A stretch of DNA of 49,171 bases from a virus. The notes beneath the pieces were generated by a model. The model saw nothing but the letters and a program-made list of their open reading frames with translations, did no database searches and was not told the origin of the DNA. The translations under genes were made by a program, and so were the position numbers. Below are positions 36,456 through 45,851 of the stretch, piece by piece (the stretch's first letter is position 1; the number at the start of each line of letters is the position of its first letter). The stretch is taken from the IMG/VR virus record IMGVR_UViG_3300043598_000005, positions 1 through 49,171 of that record; one strand, 5' to 3'.

Positions 36456-39400
36456 TGGCGGTATATGAGCTGGGCGGGAACACCCAAGACGGGTCCCTCG
36501 GCTCCGGTGGCAACAACTACGATGACGGCCCGGATTTCCAGTTCAAAATCCAGGAGGCCCTTAACGTATTCGTCGCCGGAGAAGACCCGATCGTCGGTGA
36601 GAACAACCTCGTAGGTGCGTACATGACCTCCGAGCGGTTCGAGGACCCGGACAACGAAGGCCACATGATCACGGCCTACATCCAGCGGCTTTATGAAATG
36701 TGGGAGCAGTGGGACGCCATTGATCAGGTGATCACCCCGCAGGAGGACATAGTCTCACTGGCCATCGCTCGGGTGCGATCGAGCTATGCCTACACCTCCT
36801 CCACGTTCGCCAAGACCGACACGCTCATGAGTTGGATCCTGGACTGGAGCCCGCCGCCCGGGTCCAGCTGGGCGAACCTGTACCAACTCGGGCTCTCGAA
36901 CAACCCGGACATTCGGTTTGAGCAATTGATGTCGGACCGCTCGGCATCGGGCCAGGTATTCAACTTCTATGAAGCCGGCTCCGAGCGGTTCCTCACTGAC
37001 TACAAAGCAAAACTGGCGCAGGGTAAGAAGAACCTTGGCGTGATGTCCGCGATGGAAGCGGAGCTGTACGACTACCCGCTCTCGGCCAAGACTTACTCCA
37101 CGTACTTCATTGCGTCTTCCGGTAGCACCCACGAGAGTTTCAAACCGAAGCTGCGCTACCACACGGTGACTAAGCACAACCTGAACCACGTCAGTGGATG
37201 CTCGGTCCAGATGACGGACGGCACCTCGGTAGTTTTCAATTGGAATAAGACGCTCGCTCGGTACGAGCTGCGGTACCAGAAGATTACCCAGACGTCCTCC
37301 ACGCTGATTGCTACCGGCTCGATCGGCGACGCGTACACCCTGTTCGGCGACATCGCTGGATTGCAAACGGTGGCGATGTGCCGGGACGACGCAAACAACA
37401 TCTACGTGGCTGCCGCGAGCGGGACCACGGTGTACGGGGATATCTGCTACTGGGTGGCCGCCGCTTTCAAATACAACGGCAACTACTCCTGGACCGGTAA
37501 GGCGGCCGGCACCGGAGTGGAGGGGAATAACAACTCGTTCGGTGGCGCGAACGATCAGGACGGCAAGGTCAATAACGTTGCCATGGTGTGGCTCCCCAAC
37601 CAACAGGGGCCCTCGGGCTCTACCGGCGGCACGGTGGCCATCCTGACTAGCCGCCGAGCGGGACACTGGGCGCTGCGGCAACAACAGATCACCACCATCC
37701 CGGCCGGCTATCTCCTGGCTACCGCTGGAGTGGTCCGCAACGAGAAGGTATCCAGCCATGCCCCGGCGTCGCTACAGGCCAATTGGCGGCCGATGAACGT
37801 AGCCGGCTCGGGGATGGACCTACTCCAGGTCGGCGGCGCGGCCAGTAACAAACTCTCGATCGGCACCTACTACCCGCCGATTGCTGGTTCCTCCGAGCCG
37901 ATGCACGCGATGCTCACCGCGAATATGGGCACCGATGGCACCCCCACCGCGCCCGCGATCACCACCTACACCGGCAACACGCGCCGGTCCACCCTGAACG
38001 ATCCCAATGGAAAAACCCGTACGCCATGGATGAACTCAAACACCCGGTACGCGGTTATCAACTCGGGCAAGATGGACATCCGCAACGTGGTGGACGATGC
38101 GTTGTTCCGAACCCTGGACTTCACCACTTTCAATATTACTAACTTCCCGAGCTTCGAGCAGATCCAATCCAGCTCCGCATGGGACGTGATCTGGGATGCC
38201 TCCAGGGCATGCTTTTGGATTTACTACATTGACTCGCAGAACCCGCGCTTGCTCCGCAAGGTGTCCTATGACCCGGAGTCGAACACGCTGGACCCAAGCC
38301 TCCAGTTCACCCCGAGCAACCTCGGGCCGTCCGGCTCGCGCATCGTGTCTATTCGCGCCCCGCGCGGGAGGATCGACAATCGCTGTGTACTGATTGATGT
38401 AGCGATGATCGACGGCACCCTAGCCCCGATGGACCTGATCATCCTGCGTGATCTCTCCATGAATCACGTGCCGAACGGTCCGCTCATTGCCGACATCACC
38501 TCTTTCAATGCAACCTCGAACAAGGACATCCCCTGGTTTTTCACCGACGCGGACCCCAACGACACCGCGAGCACGCAGGATGTCCAGGTCCGCCGGGTGT
38601 CCAACGGCACGGTGGTCTACCAGCCGAGCGGGGTAACCGCCACGCTGGTAACCGCGCCGGGGAATTACAAGTTCACCATCCCGTCCGGCTCGCTTTCAAA
38701 TGACACGCAGTACCAGATCCGGATCCGGGCCTATGACGCGGTCGGCGGCCAGGGCGTATGGAGTGACTGGGTAGCGTTCACCACCACCGCCACGGGCGGG
38801 AATGTGATGATCACCGACCCGCCGGAGGACAACCTCCCGATGAACGTCTCCACGTTGCACGTAGCGTGGACCTATTCCAATACAAACCCGGCGATCATCC
38901 AGAACGGCTACCAACTCCGCCGGTACAACAACGATACGAACGTGCTGCTCTATGACTCCGGCGTGGTGTCGAGCACAGCGACAGCGGTAGATCTGACCGG
39001 GCTGGCCAGCGGGATCCACCACCGCATTGAGGTCTCCGTCCGAGGCACCGATAGCAACATGTCCGGCTCCGGCATTCGCATCGTGTTCCCGGACTACAAC
39101 AACCCGAGCGTGCCGCAGATTCTCGGCGTGGCGGACCCGGGCGCAATCCGGATCCTGATCACGAACCCGCCGCCGAGCGGAGAGAACCCGCTCACGGTGT
39201 CTAACCAGGTGGCGCGCAAGGAGACCGGCCAGCCGGACACCGCGTTCGTGGTTGTGGGTACCGCCGGGGTGAACGGCACCTACACGGACTCCAGCGTGGC
39301 CTCTGGCGTGAGCTACACCTACCGGGTGCGCGGGGTGTCCGGTACCGGAGCCACTGGCGGTTGGTCGGCTACCGTGGACGTGGTGGCCCGGCTGACCGGC

Positions 39401-39790
39401 ATGTGGTTCTCCATCCCGGAAGAGCCCAGCTTCGGCCAGGTGAGCTTCCCGTACGGCGGGGTCGGCCGGCAGGAGAGCTATTCACTGGCTAAGACTGGAT
39501 TGCAATTCGTTGGTCGGACCTATCAGGTGGTCGACTACGGCACCTCGAAGGCGCGAGCCATCCAGATCACCACCCAGATCCCGGGCCCGGCGGAGAACGA
39601 CAACTACGAACAGATGAAGTCCGCCGCGCGGCACATCGGAGAGGGCCCGGTGATCGTGCTCTACCGGGACCAGCGCGGCCGGAAGATGTACGCCTCGGTG
39701 GACGGGTTCTCCATGACGGACGTGGAGATGGGTTCCTACGATGTGAGCTTCACGCTCAATCAGGTCGACTTTGATGAGAGTGTGGTGTGA
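36455..39790 (+). CDS. Minor tail protein with FN3-like domains and Dit-like end
   Basis: 1111 aa, TGATGG-coupled to the tape measure. An N-terminal large domain, then three FN3-like beta domains (near nt 38500-39400: WFFTDADPNDTASTQDVQVR, HVAWTYSNTNPAIIQNGYQL, RVRGVSGTGATGGWSATVDV), then a C-terminal Dit-like part (SFPYGGVGRQESYSLAKTGL). It is probably in the tail tip or adsorption apparatus. Confidence 0.83.
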   Translation: MAVYELGGNTQDGSLGSGGNNYDDGPDFQFKIQEALNVFVAGEDPIVGENNLVGAYMTSERFEDPDNEGHMITAYIQRLYEMWEQWDAIDQVITPQEDIVSLAIARVRSSYAYTSSTFAKTDTLMSWILDWSPPPGSSWANLYQLGLSNNPDIRFEQLMSDRSASGQVFNFYEAGSERFLTDYKAKLAQGKKNLGVMSAMEAELYDYPLSAKTYSTYFIASSGSTHESFKPKLRYHTVTKHNLNHVSGCSVQMTDGTSVVFNWNKTLARYELRYQKITQTSSTLIATGSIGDAYTLFGDIAGLQTVAMCRDDANNIYVAAASGTTVYGDICYWVAAAFKYNGNYSWTGKAAGTGVEGNNNSFGGANDQDGKVNNVAMVWLPNQQGPSGSTGGTVAILTSRRAGHWALRQQQITTIPAGYLLATAGVVRNEKVSSHAPASLQANWRPMNVAGSGMDLLQVGGAASNKLSIGTYYPPIAGSSEPMHAMLTANMGTDGTPTAPAITTYTGNTRRSTLNDPNGKTRTPWMNSNTRYAVINSGKMDIRNVVDDALFRTLDFTTFNITNFPSFEQIQSSSAWDVIWDASRACFWIYYIDSQNPRLLRKVSYDPESNTLDPSLQFTPSNLGPSGSRIVSIRAPRGRIDNRCVLIDVAMIDGTLAPMDLIILRDLSMNHVPNGPLIADITSFNATSNKDIPWFFTDADPNDTASTQDVQVRRVSNGTVVYQPSGVTATLVTAPGNYKFTIPSGSLSNDTQYQIRIRAYDAVGGQGVWSDWVAFTTTATGGNVMITDPPEDNLPMNVSTLHVAWTYSNTNPAIIQNGYQLRRYNNDTNVLLYDSGVVSSTATAVDLTGLASGIHHRIEVSVRGTDSNMSGSGIRIVFPDYNNPSVPQILGVADPGAIRILITNPPPSGENPLTVSNQVARKETGQPDTAFVVVGTAGVNGTYTDSSVASGVSYTYRVRGVSGTGATGGWSATVDVVARLTGMWFSIPEEPSFGQVSFPYGGVGRQESYSLAKTGLQFVGRTYQVVDYGTSKARAIQITTQIPGPAENDNYEQMKSAARHIGEGPVIVLYRDQRGRKMYASVDGFSMTDVEMGSYDVSFTLNQVDFDESVV

Positions 39791-40918
39791 ATGAAAAGCC
39801 TAGCCGTGAACGGGTACACCGCCGCCGCTGTGCTCGATCAGATCCGGGGTGTGTTCGGTAAGCGGGAGTGGGCTTTCCGGTATCAATTGCTTTCTAAAAC
39901 TGGAGTCATCCTCGGGGACCTGACGAACGTTAAAGAGGGCTCGGGGTCTATCCGGCACGACTCCGAGGCGGTCATCAAGCGCACCGGGAAGTTCACCCTG
40001 GTAGAGGATGGTTCGATCGACTACTACTCGAACCGGGTCAAGCCGTGGATCCGGATCAAAATGCCGGACGGCGGTTGGGCAGAGTGGCCGCTCGGGGTCT
40101 TCCTGCTCACCACGCCCACGAAGGGGATCGACGTAGCCAGCGTGATCGCGCGGGACGTGGACGCCTACGACATGACGATCGTGCTCCAGGACGACACGGT
40201 GACGGATCGGTACTTCGTGGGCTCGGGCGCCAAGTACACCGATGCCATTATCGAATTGCTTTCAAACACATCGGGTATCTGGACCTGGAATGTGACTCCC
40301 TCCCTGGCCACCCTGCCAGCGGCCAAGGAGTGGGACCCGGGCACTTTGAAATACGACATCATCAAGGACCTGATCAACTCCATTAGCTACAACGATATTT
40401 GGTTCGACGGCAACGGGGTAGCGCAGGTAACCCCGTACGTGGACCCAAACGACCGGACAGCGGAGTTCGACTACTCCACGGACGCAACCTCGGTGATGCT
40501 GCCGGACGCGGAGCAAACGCTGGACCTGTTCGGCCGGGCTAACTCCTGGGTGTTTTTTGTTTCCAATCCAGACCAGACCCCGCTCCGGGTGACCCGGGTC
40601 AACGCCTCGGTGGACTCACCTACTTCCACGGTCAACCGGGGGCGAACCATTACCAAAATGGTCCAAGTGGATGCGGCGCCCGATCTGTTCGTGCTCGGTC
40701 AGATTGCTGATCAGAAAGTCCTGGAAGAGACTCTGGTTTTCGAAACGGTTAAGTTCCGAACCGGGTTGATGCCGATGCACGAGAACATTGACATGTACAC
40801 CTTCGATTACACCACACTGGCCCCGAGCGGGAAGTACTTCGAGGTCTCTTGGGATATGCAATTGAATGCCGGAACCACGATGAACCACGTGGCTAGGCGG
40901 GCGGTGCAGATTCTGTGA
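39791..40918 (+). CDS. Minor tail protein / tail hub
   Basis: 375 aa from ATG 39791. FRYQLLSKTGVILGDLTNVK and beta-rich repeats with YIRIKMPDGGWAEWP-type segments fit the tail hub (gp27/Tal-like) placement just after the large tail protein. It overlaps the next gene by GTGA. Exact role unproven. Confidence 0.78.
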   Translation: MKSLAVNGYTAAAVLDQIRGVFGKREWAFRYQLLSKTGVILGDLTNVKEGSGSIRHDSEAVIKRTGKFTLVEDGSIDYYSNRVKPWIRIKMPDGGWAEWPLGVFLLTTPTKGIDVASVIARDVDAYDMTIVLQDDTVTDRYFVGSGAKYTDAIIELLSNTSGIWTWNVTPSLATLPAAKEWDPGTLKYDIIKDLINSISYNDIWFDGNGVAQVTPYVDPNDRTAEFDYSTDATSVMLPDAEQTLDLFGRANSWVFFVSNPDQTPLRVTRVNASVDSPTSTVNRGRTITKMVQVDAAPDLFVLGQIADQKVLEETLVFETVKFRTGLMPMHENIDMYTFDYTTLAPSGKYFEVSWDMQLNAGTTMNHVARRAVQIL

Positions 40919-41637
40919 ACACTGACCAGGCGGAACCGTTTGCCCTATCTGAACAGAAGTTCGACGCGGACGCTCCCGTGGTGCTTAGCTCCATGTGGGG
41001 CGCGATGCCGAGCTACGACAAGAACGCCAAGTTCGCCACCGTGGACGCGGCCTATACCGGCGTGGGCTTCCCCAAAGTACTTTTCGATGGGGAGACCACC
41101 CTCACGCAGAAGACGTACAAGTACCTCGGGGCGAAGCCGGCCGCCTCCGCGCGGGTGGTGCTGGAGCCGCTCGGCGGAACCTATGTCATCACCGGGGCGC
41201 TAGGCCAGTCAAGCGTTCCCAAAGTAATCCATATGTTCTCGGTACCGATCATCTCGCTCGGCACTCCCACCACCACTACCCCGGTAAAGGTGGCCGAGAT
41301 GTTGGTCCCGGACCCGGGTTGGCCCTACCAACTAGAGGGCATCATTGAGGCGCAGTACGTCCGACAGTTTGTAAACAACACGTGGTCTCTTTCCGCCCGG
41401 CTGGACTCCCTTACCGGGCAACAGATCTCCATGACTGGGCTCGGCGTGGAGGTGGGCTACGGCCTGCAACAGGGCATCCAGCCCGTCTCCTATCCCAAGG
41501 ACTCGGTGCCCACGCTCACCGGCTCGCACATGGTCTACGGTACGGTGACCCGGACGGCCGGCGTGGGCGCGCTGAACTCGGTAGCTAGCTCGGCGTTCGG
41601 CTCCATGCTGGTTTTCATGATTCCGGTGCTGGCATGA
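40915..41637 (+). CDS. Tail-tip paralogue A
   Basis: 240 aa (GTG 40915). First of three tandem paralogues. Shared order: FATVDAAYTGVGFP (compare B and C: KVDPAYD, TVDPAYA), FDGET, GTYVITGALGQ, and PDPGWPYQL. The beta-rich N-terminal unit resembles the OB-like (gpV/gp5-type) baseplate or spike domains. Confidence 0.72.
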   Translation: MNTDQAEPFALSEQKFDADAPVVLSSMWGAMPSYDKNAKFATVDAAYTGVGFPKVLFDGETTLTQKTYKYLGAKPAASARVVLEPLGGTYVITGALGQSSVPKVIHMFSVPIISLGTPTTTTPVKVAEMLVPDPGWPYQLEGIIEAQYVRQFVNNTWSLSARLDSLTGQQISMTGLGVEVGYGLQQGIQPVSYPKDSVPTLTGSHMVYGTVTRTAGVGALNSVASSAFGSMLVFMIPVLA

Positions 41638-42353
41638 CTGAGTCCCGACTCGTTGGGGATGCCGGCTCCCGACCGTTTGCGATCGACGCTCCAGCGGTTA
41701 TCTCAGTGCTGGCCGGCTACGACTACCAGGCCAATGATCCGAGCGTTAAGATTGCAAAAGTAGATCCCGCCTATGACATCAACTCCGGGCAAAATCCAAA
41801 GGTAACGTTTGACGGGGAGATCCTGCTCTCCACGAAGGGGTACCCGTACATCGGGCCGATTCCGAACCCGGGCGATCGAGTCATCATGCGTAAGCTCGGT
41901 GATTCGTGGATCATCGTGGGTGTTGTTGGCCAGGGTTTGAAAACCGTCAACGTATGGACCCAAGGAGCCCCGGCAATCACCGTGGCCACTGCGGCGGCCA
42001 CCATCGTGATGTGTTCCATTGTAATTCCGGACCCGGGCTGGCCCTACCGGCTCGCGGCTATGGCGAGTGCGTACTACGAATCGGAAGACACGCACACCAC
42101 CACCAGCACCCAATACGATCTCCTGGTCCGCGCGGGGAGTTCGACTGGCGTGGGCATCTCCCGGCAGGGGCTCGGCCGGCCGGACTTCGGCCGGCAGGTG
42201 ACCGCCGGACCAGCGGTGAACGCCACAATCTACAATGGCGCAAACAGTGCGTGGATGGTGCTGACCCGCTCGGGCTCGGTGAGCACCGGGAAGGTACTCA
42301 CCTCCTTTGGGGAGGGCTACAGCGGAATGGTTGTCTGGCAGGTACCGGTATGA
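41634..42353 (+). CDS. Tail-tip paralogue B
   Basis: 239 aa, ATG 41634 (ATGA overlap). Contains KIAKVDPAYD, KVTFDGEI, GDRVIMRKLGDSWIIVGVVG and PDPGWPYRL, matching A and C. Ends VVWQVPV, like C's VFQVPA. Duplicated and diverged next to its relatives. Confidence 0.76.
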   Translation: MTESRLVGDAGSRPFAIDAPAVISVLAGYDYQANDPSVKIAKVDPAYDINSGQNPKVTFDGEILLSTKGYPYIGPIPNPGDRVIMRKLGDSWIIVGVVGQGLKTVNVWTQGAPAITVATAAATIVMCSIVIPDPGWPYRLAAMASAYYESEDTHTTTSTQYDLLVRAGSSTGVGISRQGLGRPDFGRQVTAGPAVNATIYNGANSAWMVLTRSGSVSTGKVLTSFGEGYSGMVVWQVPV

Positions 42354-43051
42354 CGGACGCAGCGAAGTCAATCATTGCGGCGGTGGCCAAGTACAACCCG
42401 CCGATTTCAAAGGATTCCCGGCTAGCCACCGTGGACCCCGCTTACGCCGGGCTTCCCGCGCTGCCGAGGGTGACGTTCGACGGGGAGACCGCGCTGTCCC
42501 CGGGGACGTACCAGTTCATCGGGGATATGCCGGGCAAGGGCGACCGGGTGGTGATGCAACCGCTCGGCGGCTCGGGCGGAGTCTGGGTGATTGCCGGCGT
42601 GGTCGGCGGCAGCACGGGCCTACCCAAAGACATGCGATGCTATACCAAAGGAATTTTAGCCGAGATCGACGCCATCCCATACACCGCCTCACCCTATGCG
42701 GTGTGCAACGTGCCGTTGCCGGATCCCGGCTGGCCTTATCGCATCATGGCCGGTGGCCAAGCGTTCTACCAATGCGACGTAGACCAGGCGGGGGAAGATT
42801 TTGAATTTGAATCCCGGTGGGATGCGGTGTGCGTGCTGGACAACGTCGCTACCGGGGTAGCGGTGTCTCGGCAGGGCATCGGCCGGGCGGGAGCTTTCAC
42901 CCAAGCGCCGATGACCTTCATGCTGTCCGCTACGGTATATACCGGAGTGCACACGGTTTACATGGTCCTAATCCGCAGGGACGGACAGCAAGGGCTTGAA
43001 TTCATTTCGGCGGGAGGTACAGGCATGACGGTGTTTCAGGTACCCGCATGA
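42350..43051 (+). CDS. Tail-tip paralogue C
   Basis: 233 aa from ATG 42350 (ATGA overlap). RLATVDPAYAGLPALPRVTF, FDGETALSPGTY, GDRVVMQPLGG and PDPGWPYRI place it in the same family as A and B. Closest to B. Its C-terminal half adds an unrelated beta domain with several Cys. Confidence 0.77.
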   Translation: MTDAAKSIIAAVAKYNPPISKDSRLATVDPAYAGLPALPRVTFDGETALSPGTYQFIGDMPGKGDRVVMQPLGGSGGVWVIAGVVGGSTGLPKDMRCYTKGILAEIDAIPYTASPYAVCNVPLPDPGWPYRIMAGGQAFYQCDVDQAGEDFEFESRWDAVCVLDNVATGVAVSRQGIGRAGAFTQAPMTFMLSATVYTGVHTVYMVLIRRDGQQGLEFISAGGTGMTVFQVPA

Positions 43052-43524
43052 CCGAAGACATCCTCTCCAATACCGCGATCACGGGCCCGGCGGCGTTCGC
43101 GCTAGGTATCCTCGGATTCCTTTTGAAAGCGTATCTGGACTACCGCAAGGACAAGCGAGAAGGCGACAGCGCGGAGCAGACCGCGAACGCCAACATCGTG
43201 GAAACCACTTCCAAACTCAATCAACTAGTCCGAGAACACATGGAGTCGCAGGACGCGCAGTACAAGCGGGAGCGGAGGCTGCGGCTATCCCTGGAGCGGG
43301 AGAACGAAGAGCTACGTAGGCAAATCAATGGAGAAGAAAATGCCAGTGAGAAACCGAAGGGGGAAGCAAGAGAACCCGCAACCTCCGGAGCCGGACCAGA
43401 ATCTCCTTACGGCCGAGTACGCCCAACCGCTGGTGATGGGGAGCGACGGGGGCGCCATACCCTTACCGATCCAGCAAGAGGCGGAGAAGCTCTTCCACCA
43501 GGCGCAGGGCTCGGTTACACGTGA
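43048..43524 (+). CDS. Single-helix coiled-coil protein (158 aa)
   Basis: ATG 43048 (ATGA overlap). An N-terminal membrane helix (GPAAFALGILGFLLKAYL), then a long charged coiled coil (TTSKLNQLVREHMESQDAQY, RERRLRLSLERENEELRRQI). This resembles Rz/i-spanin architecture but lies upstream of the collagen-like gene. The last 197 nt overlap that gene in another frame. Confidence 0.72.
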   Translation: MTEDILSNTAITGPAAFALGILGFLLKAYLDYRKDKREGDSAEQTANANIVETTSKLNQLVREHMESQDAQYKRERRLRLSLERENEELRRQINGEENASEKPKGEAREPATSGAGPESPYGRVRPTAGDGERRGRHTLTDPARGGEALPPGAGLGYT

Positions 43525-44077
43525 GACCTCGGACCGGAGTAAGCGGCAGGACCGGCGTAAAAAGCAAATCTTTCTCGCGCTCATTTTACTTGCCATCATC
43601 GGCTCATACATTTTCACTTACTTCGTAGCGCAGCGGGAAGGCGGACGGGCGGCCAAGCTGGAGCTATTGGAGGGCTCGGTGGCCAGCCTGGAGGCTTCGA
43701 ACGCCACCCGCAAGGAGCAGGGGCTCCCGCCAATCCCACAGGTAATCGTGACCAACCCGCAGCGGGTCAACACGCAACAGGTGATCGACTCGGTGACTAC
43801 CGCCGTGATCGCGCAGATTGCCACCGATCCGAGGTTCCGGGGCCCGAGCGGGCAGGGCATCCAGGGCGTGCAGGGTATCCCCGGTGAGAAGGGTGCGGCC
43901 GGGGACAAGGGCATCCAGGGCGAACAGGGTATTCAGGGCTCGAAGGGCGACCAGGGTATCCCGGGTATTCAGGGTCCGCAGGGCGACCAGGGATTACAAG
44001 GCATTCCCGGCGAGAAGGGAGACAAGGGAGACAAGGGAGACAAGGGAGATTCCGGGGGAATCATCGGGACCGGGTAA
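43328..44077 (+). CDS. Membrane-anchored collagen-like protein
   Basis: 249 aa (ATG 43328; ATG 43340 has a GGAGAA site). An N-terminal cytoplasmic part, a membrane helix (QIFLALILLAIIGSYIFTYF) near residue 80, a coiled coil, then uninterrupted Gly-X-Y triplets from about nt 43841 to the end (GIQGVQGIPGEKG and GDKGDKGDKGD). Collagen-like domains are common in phage fibres. As a membrane protein made late, it may be a virion fibre before assembly or a host-surface protein. Confidence 0.82.
   Translation: MEKKMPVRNRRGKQENPQPPEPDQNLLTAEYAQPLVMGSDGGAIPLPIQQEAEKLFHQAQGSVTRETSDRSKRQDRRKKQIFLALILLAIIGSYIFTYFVAQREGGRAAKLELLEGSVASLEASNATRKEQGLPPIPQVIVTNPQRVNTQQVIDSVTTAVIAQIATDPRFRGPSGQGIQGVQGIPGEKGAAGDKGIQGEQGIQGSKGDQGIPGIQGPQGDQGLQGIPGEKGDKGDKGDKGDSGGIIGTG
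43841..44056 (+). repeat. Collagen-like Gly-X-Y repeat
   Basis: About 24 triplets, with GEKG, GDKG, GIQG and GIPG units; includes a nearly exact GACAAGGGA repeat at the end (44031-44048), which may vary in copy number. Confidence 0.85.
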
Positions 44078-44102
44078 ACTAAAGACCTTGGGAGGAGTGA
44101 AC

Positions 44103-44513
44103 GTGATTCGAATTGCAATCCTTATTGTGAGCTTCCTCCTGTGGATCGTCAGGAAGCTAATAGAAGGGCTGGAGAGCATGGCAGGCACGAAGGAACAAGC
44201 CGCAATCGACGCTCTGAAGGCGGCACTGGACGCCAATCAGAACGCGCTGGACGCGGTCACCGAGCACAGCCAGGATGAGGACGAGACCGACGCATCCCAG
44301 CTCCAGACGCTCGTGACGCAGGTTCAGGCGCAGGGCGCGCAGCTCGCGGCCCTGACCGGCGCGTCGGTGAACCCGCCCGGGAACGTGATCGACCCGGACG
44401 GCAACGTGGTCCCGGTGGACCCGGGCGAGAACCCGGCCAGCCCCGGCGAGCCCGGTAGCCCGGACGACCCGGAAGCGGACGACGAGGACGACGAAGAGGA
44501 CACCCGGAACTAA
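44103..44513 (+). CDS. Membrane protein with acidic tail (136 aa)
   Basis: GTG 44103 has GGAGGA 6 nt upstream; ATG 44178 would remove the helix. One N-terminal helix (VIRIAILIVSFLLWIVRKLI), a helical region (AIDALKAALDANQNALDAVT) and a Pro/Asp/Glu-rich C-terminus (PEADDEDDEEDTRN). Unknown; it follows the collagen-like gene closely. Confidence 0.7.
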   Translation: MIRIAILIVSFLLWIVRKLIEGLESMAGTKEQAAIDALKAALDANQNALDAVTEHSQDEDETDASQLQTLVTQVQAQGAQLAALTGASVNPPGNVIDPDGNVVPVDPGENPASPGEPGSPDDPEADDEDDEEDTRN

Positions 44514-44517
44514 ACCC

Positions 44518-44553
44518 GAGCCGGCCCCTGTTGCGGGGAATGGGGGCCGGCTC
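44518..44553 (+). terminator. Long hairpin before the lysis genes
   Basis: GAGCCGGCCCC (44518-44528) pairs perfectly with GGGGCCGGCTC (44543-44553), followed by TACCTCGGG. Same stem family as the element at 25556. Confidence 0.6.
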
Positions 44554-44573
44554 TACCTCGGGAGGGCGAGGAA

Positions 44574-44861
44574 GTGCTGACGTATTCACGGACCGTGCCA
44601 GCCGCTCGATACAACGACACGATTGCACTGGAGATTGAAACCGCCATCCGCGCGCATCTCTCCGCTTGTGCATCCCCGACTGACGACGCATTCGAGTACT
44701 CCGGCGAAGTGATGATTACCCGGCTCCGGACGCTGGATGGCTTTTACAAATTAACCGGCACCCTGGACCGGCCGAAAGAGGCCCCGTATACAGTGCCGGG
44801 TTACAATGCTATTCGTGAAGAGGCGCACTACACGTACCGAAGGTGGGTGCCTCGGGGATGA
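44574..44861 (+). CDS. Hypothetical protein (95 aa) before the amidase
   Basis: GTG 44574 with GGCGAGGA upstream. Helical N-terminus (ARYNDTIALEIETAIRAHLS) and Tyr-rich C-terminus. Overlaps the amidase start (ATGA), so it may belong to the lysis unit. Unknown family. Confidence 0.7.
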   Translation: MLTYSRTVPAARYNDTIALEIETAIRAHLSACASPTDDAFEYSGEVMITRLRTLDGFYKLTGTLDRPKEAPYTVPGYNAIREEAHYTYRRWVPRG

Positions 44862-45850
44862 GTCTTTCATTTGCTAACGCGGTGGTTACCGGGCTCCAGG
44901 CGCACGGCATCACGGTGAAGTATCACGCCGGCTGGCAGAACGCCGGCAACGGGCAGGTAAGCGCTTACCAGGGCATGTCCTGGCACCACACGGCTACCGC
45001 GTTCGGCGAGGCCCCGGCCGTGCTCTGGGAGGGCCGGCCGGACCTGGACGGGCCGCTGTGCAACTCGGCCGGCAACTCGGACGGCTCGGTAACCATCATC
45101 TCGGCGAACCCGGCGAACCACGCGGGCGCGAGCGGAGGCAAGAAGACCGCGCCGCTCCCCATCACAACGCTTTTCAATAAGATGATGTGGGGCCACGAGA
45201 TCGTGTACCCCGGCACGGTGCCGATGACGGCGGCGCAGTATCGAACCGCCCTCATCCTGGGCGGGGTGATTATGGGCATCCTCGGGCACCCAACCGCCGA
45301 GTGGTGCAAGGGTCACTCCGATACCTCCATCACTGGCAAGTGGGATCCGGGGACCACCGGCTCCAAAGCAATGGACACCGACAAGATGCGCGCGGACGTC
45401 TGGCCCGCCCTGTTCACGGAGGATACTGACGTGCCACTCTCGGATGCTGACAGGAAAGCCATTGCAAAAGCCGTGTGGGAGTACATGGTGCCGAACAAGT
45501 TTCCGGACAAGCAACCGGCCGAGATGGGCGACATGCTCTCCTGGGCGGACGTCCGGCTCTACGACATTCACGGCTGGGCGGAGGGTATGTACCCGCAGGT
45601 GGTGACGAAGGTTTCAAACCGCGCCGGGGCCAACAACACAGTGGACCCCAAGGGCGGGTCAGATTCGCTACTCGGGTTCGCCGCTAACGCGGCCGGTACC
45701 GCTACCCGGATCGAATCGCTACTCCGAGCGAACACCCCCGCCAAGCTCTCCAGCGTGCCGGATACCGATCTGGCCGGGCTCGCTGAAGCGGTGTGCGACG
45801 AAATGGACCGGCGCACATTGGAGCGTCTAGATCCTCCGAAAGGAAAATGA
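44858..45850 (+). CDS. Endolysin: N-acetylmuramoyl-L-alanine amidase (type 2)
   Basis: 330 aa from ATG 44858. The zinc amidase domain has SWHHTATAFGEAP (His43/44), GHEIVYPG and KGHSDTSITGKWDPG. The C-terminal part (residues about 190-330) is a separate helical domain, possibly for cell-wall binding. No signal peptide; export needs the holin encoded next. Confidence 0.9.
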   Translation: MSLSFANAVVTGLQAHGITVKYHAGWQNAGNGQVSAYQGMSWHHTATAFGEAPAVLWEGRPDLDGPLCNSAGNSDGSVTIISANPANHAGASGGKKTAPLPITTLFNKMMWGHEIVYPGTVPMTAAQYRTALILGGVIMGILGHPTAEWCKGHSDTSITGKWDPGTTGSKAMDTDKMRADVWPALFTEDTDVPLSDADRKAIAKAVWEYMVPNKFPDKQPAEMGDMLSWADVRLYDIHGWAEGMYPQVVTKVSNRAGANNTVDPKGGSDSLLGFAANAAGTATRIESLLRANTPAKLSSVPDTDLAGLAEAVCDEMDRRTLERLDPPKGK

Positions 45851-45851
45851 A

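Noticed and set aside
36755-37759. Minus-strand open frame of 334 codons
   Set aside because: Shadow of the large minor tail protein; low-complexity composition and no start signals.
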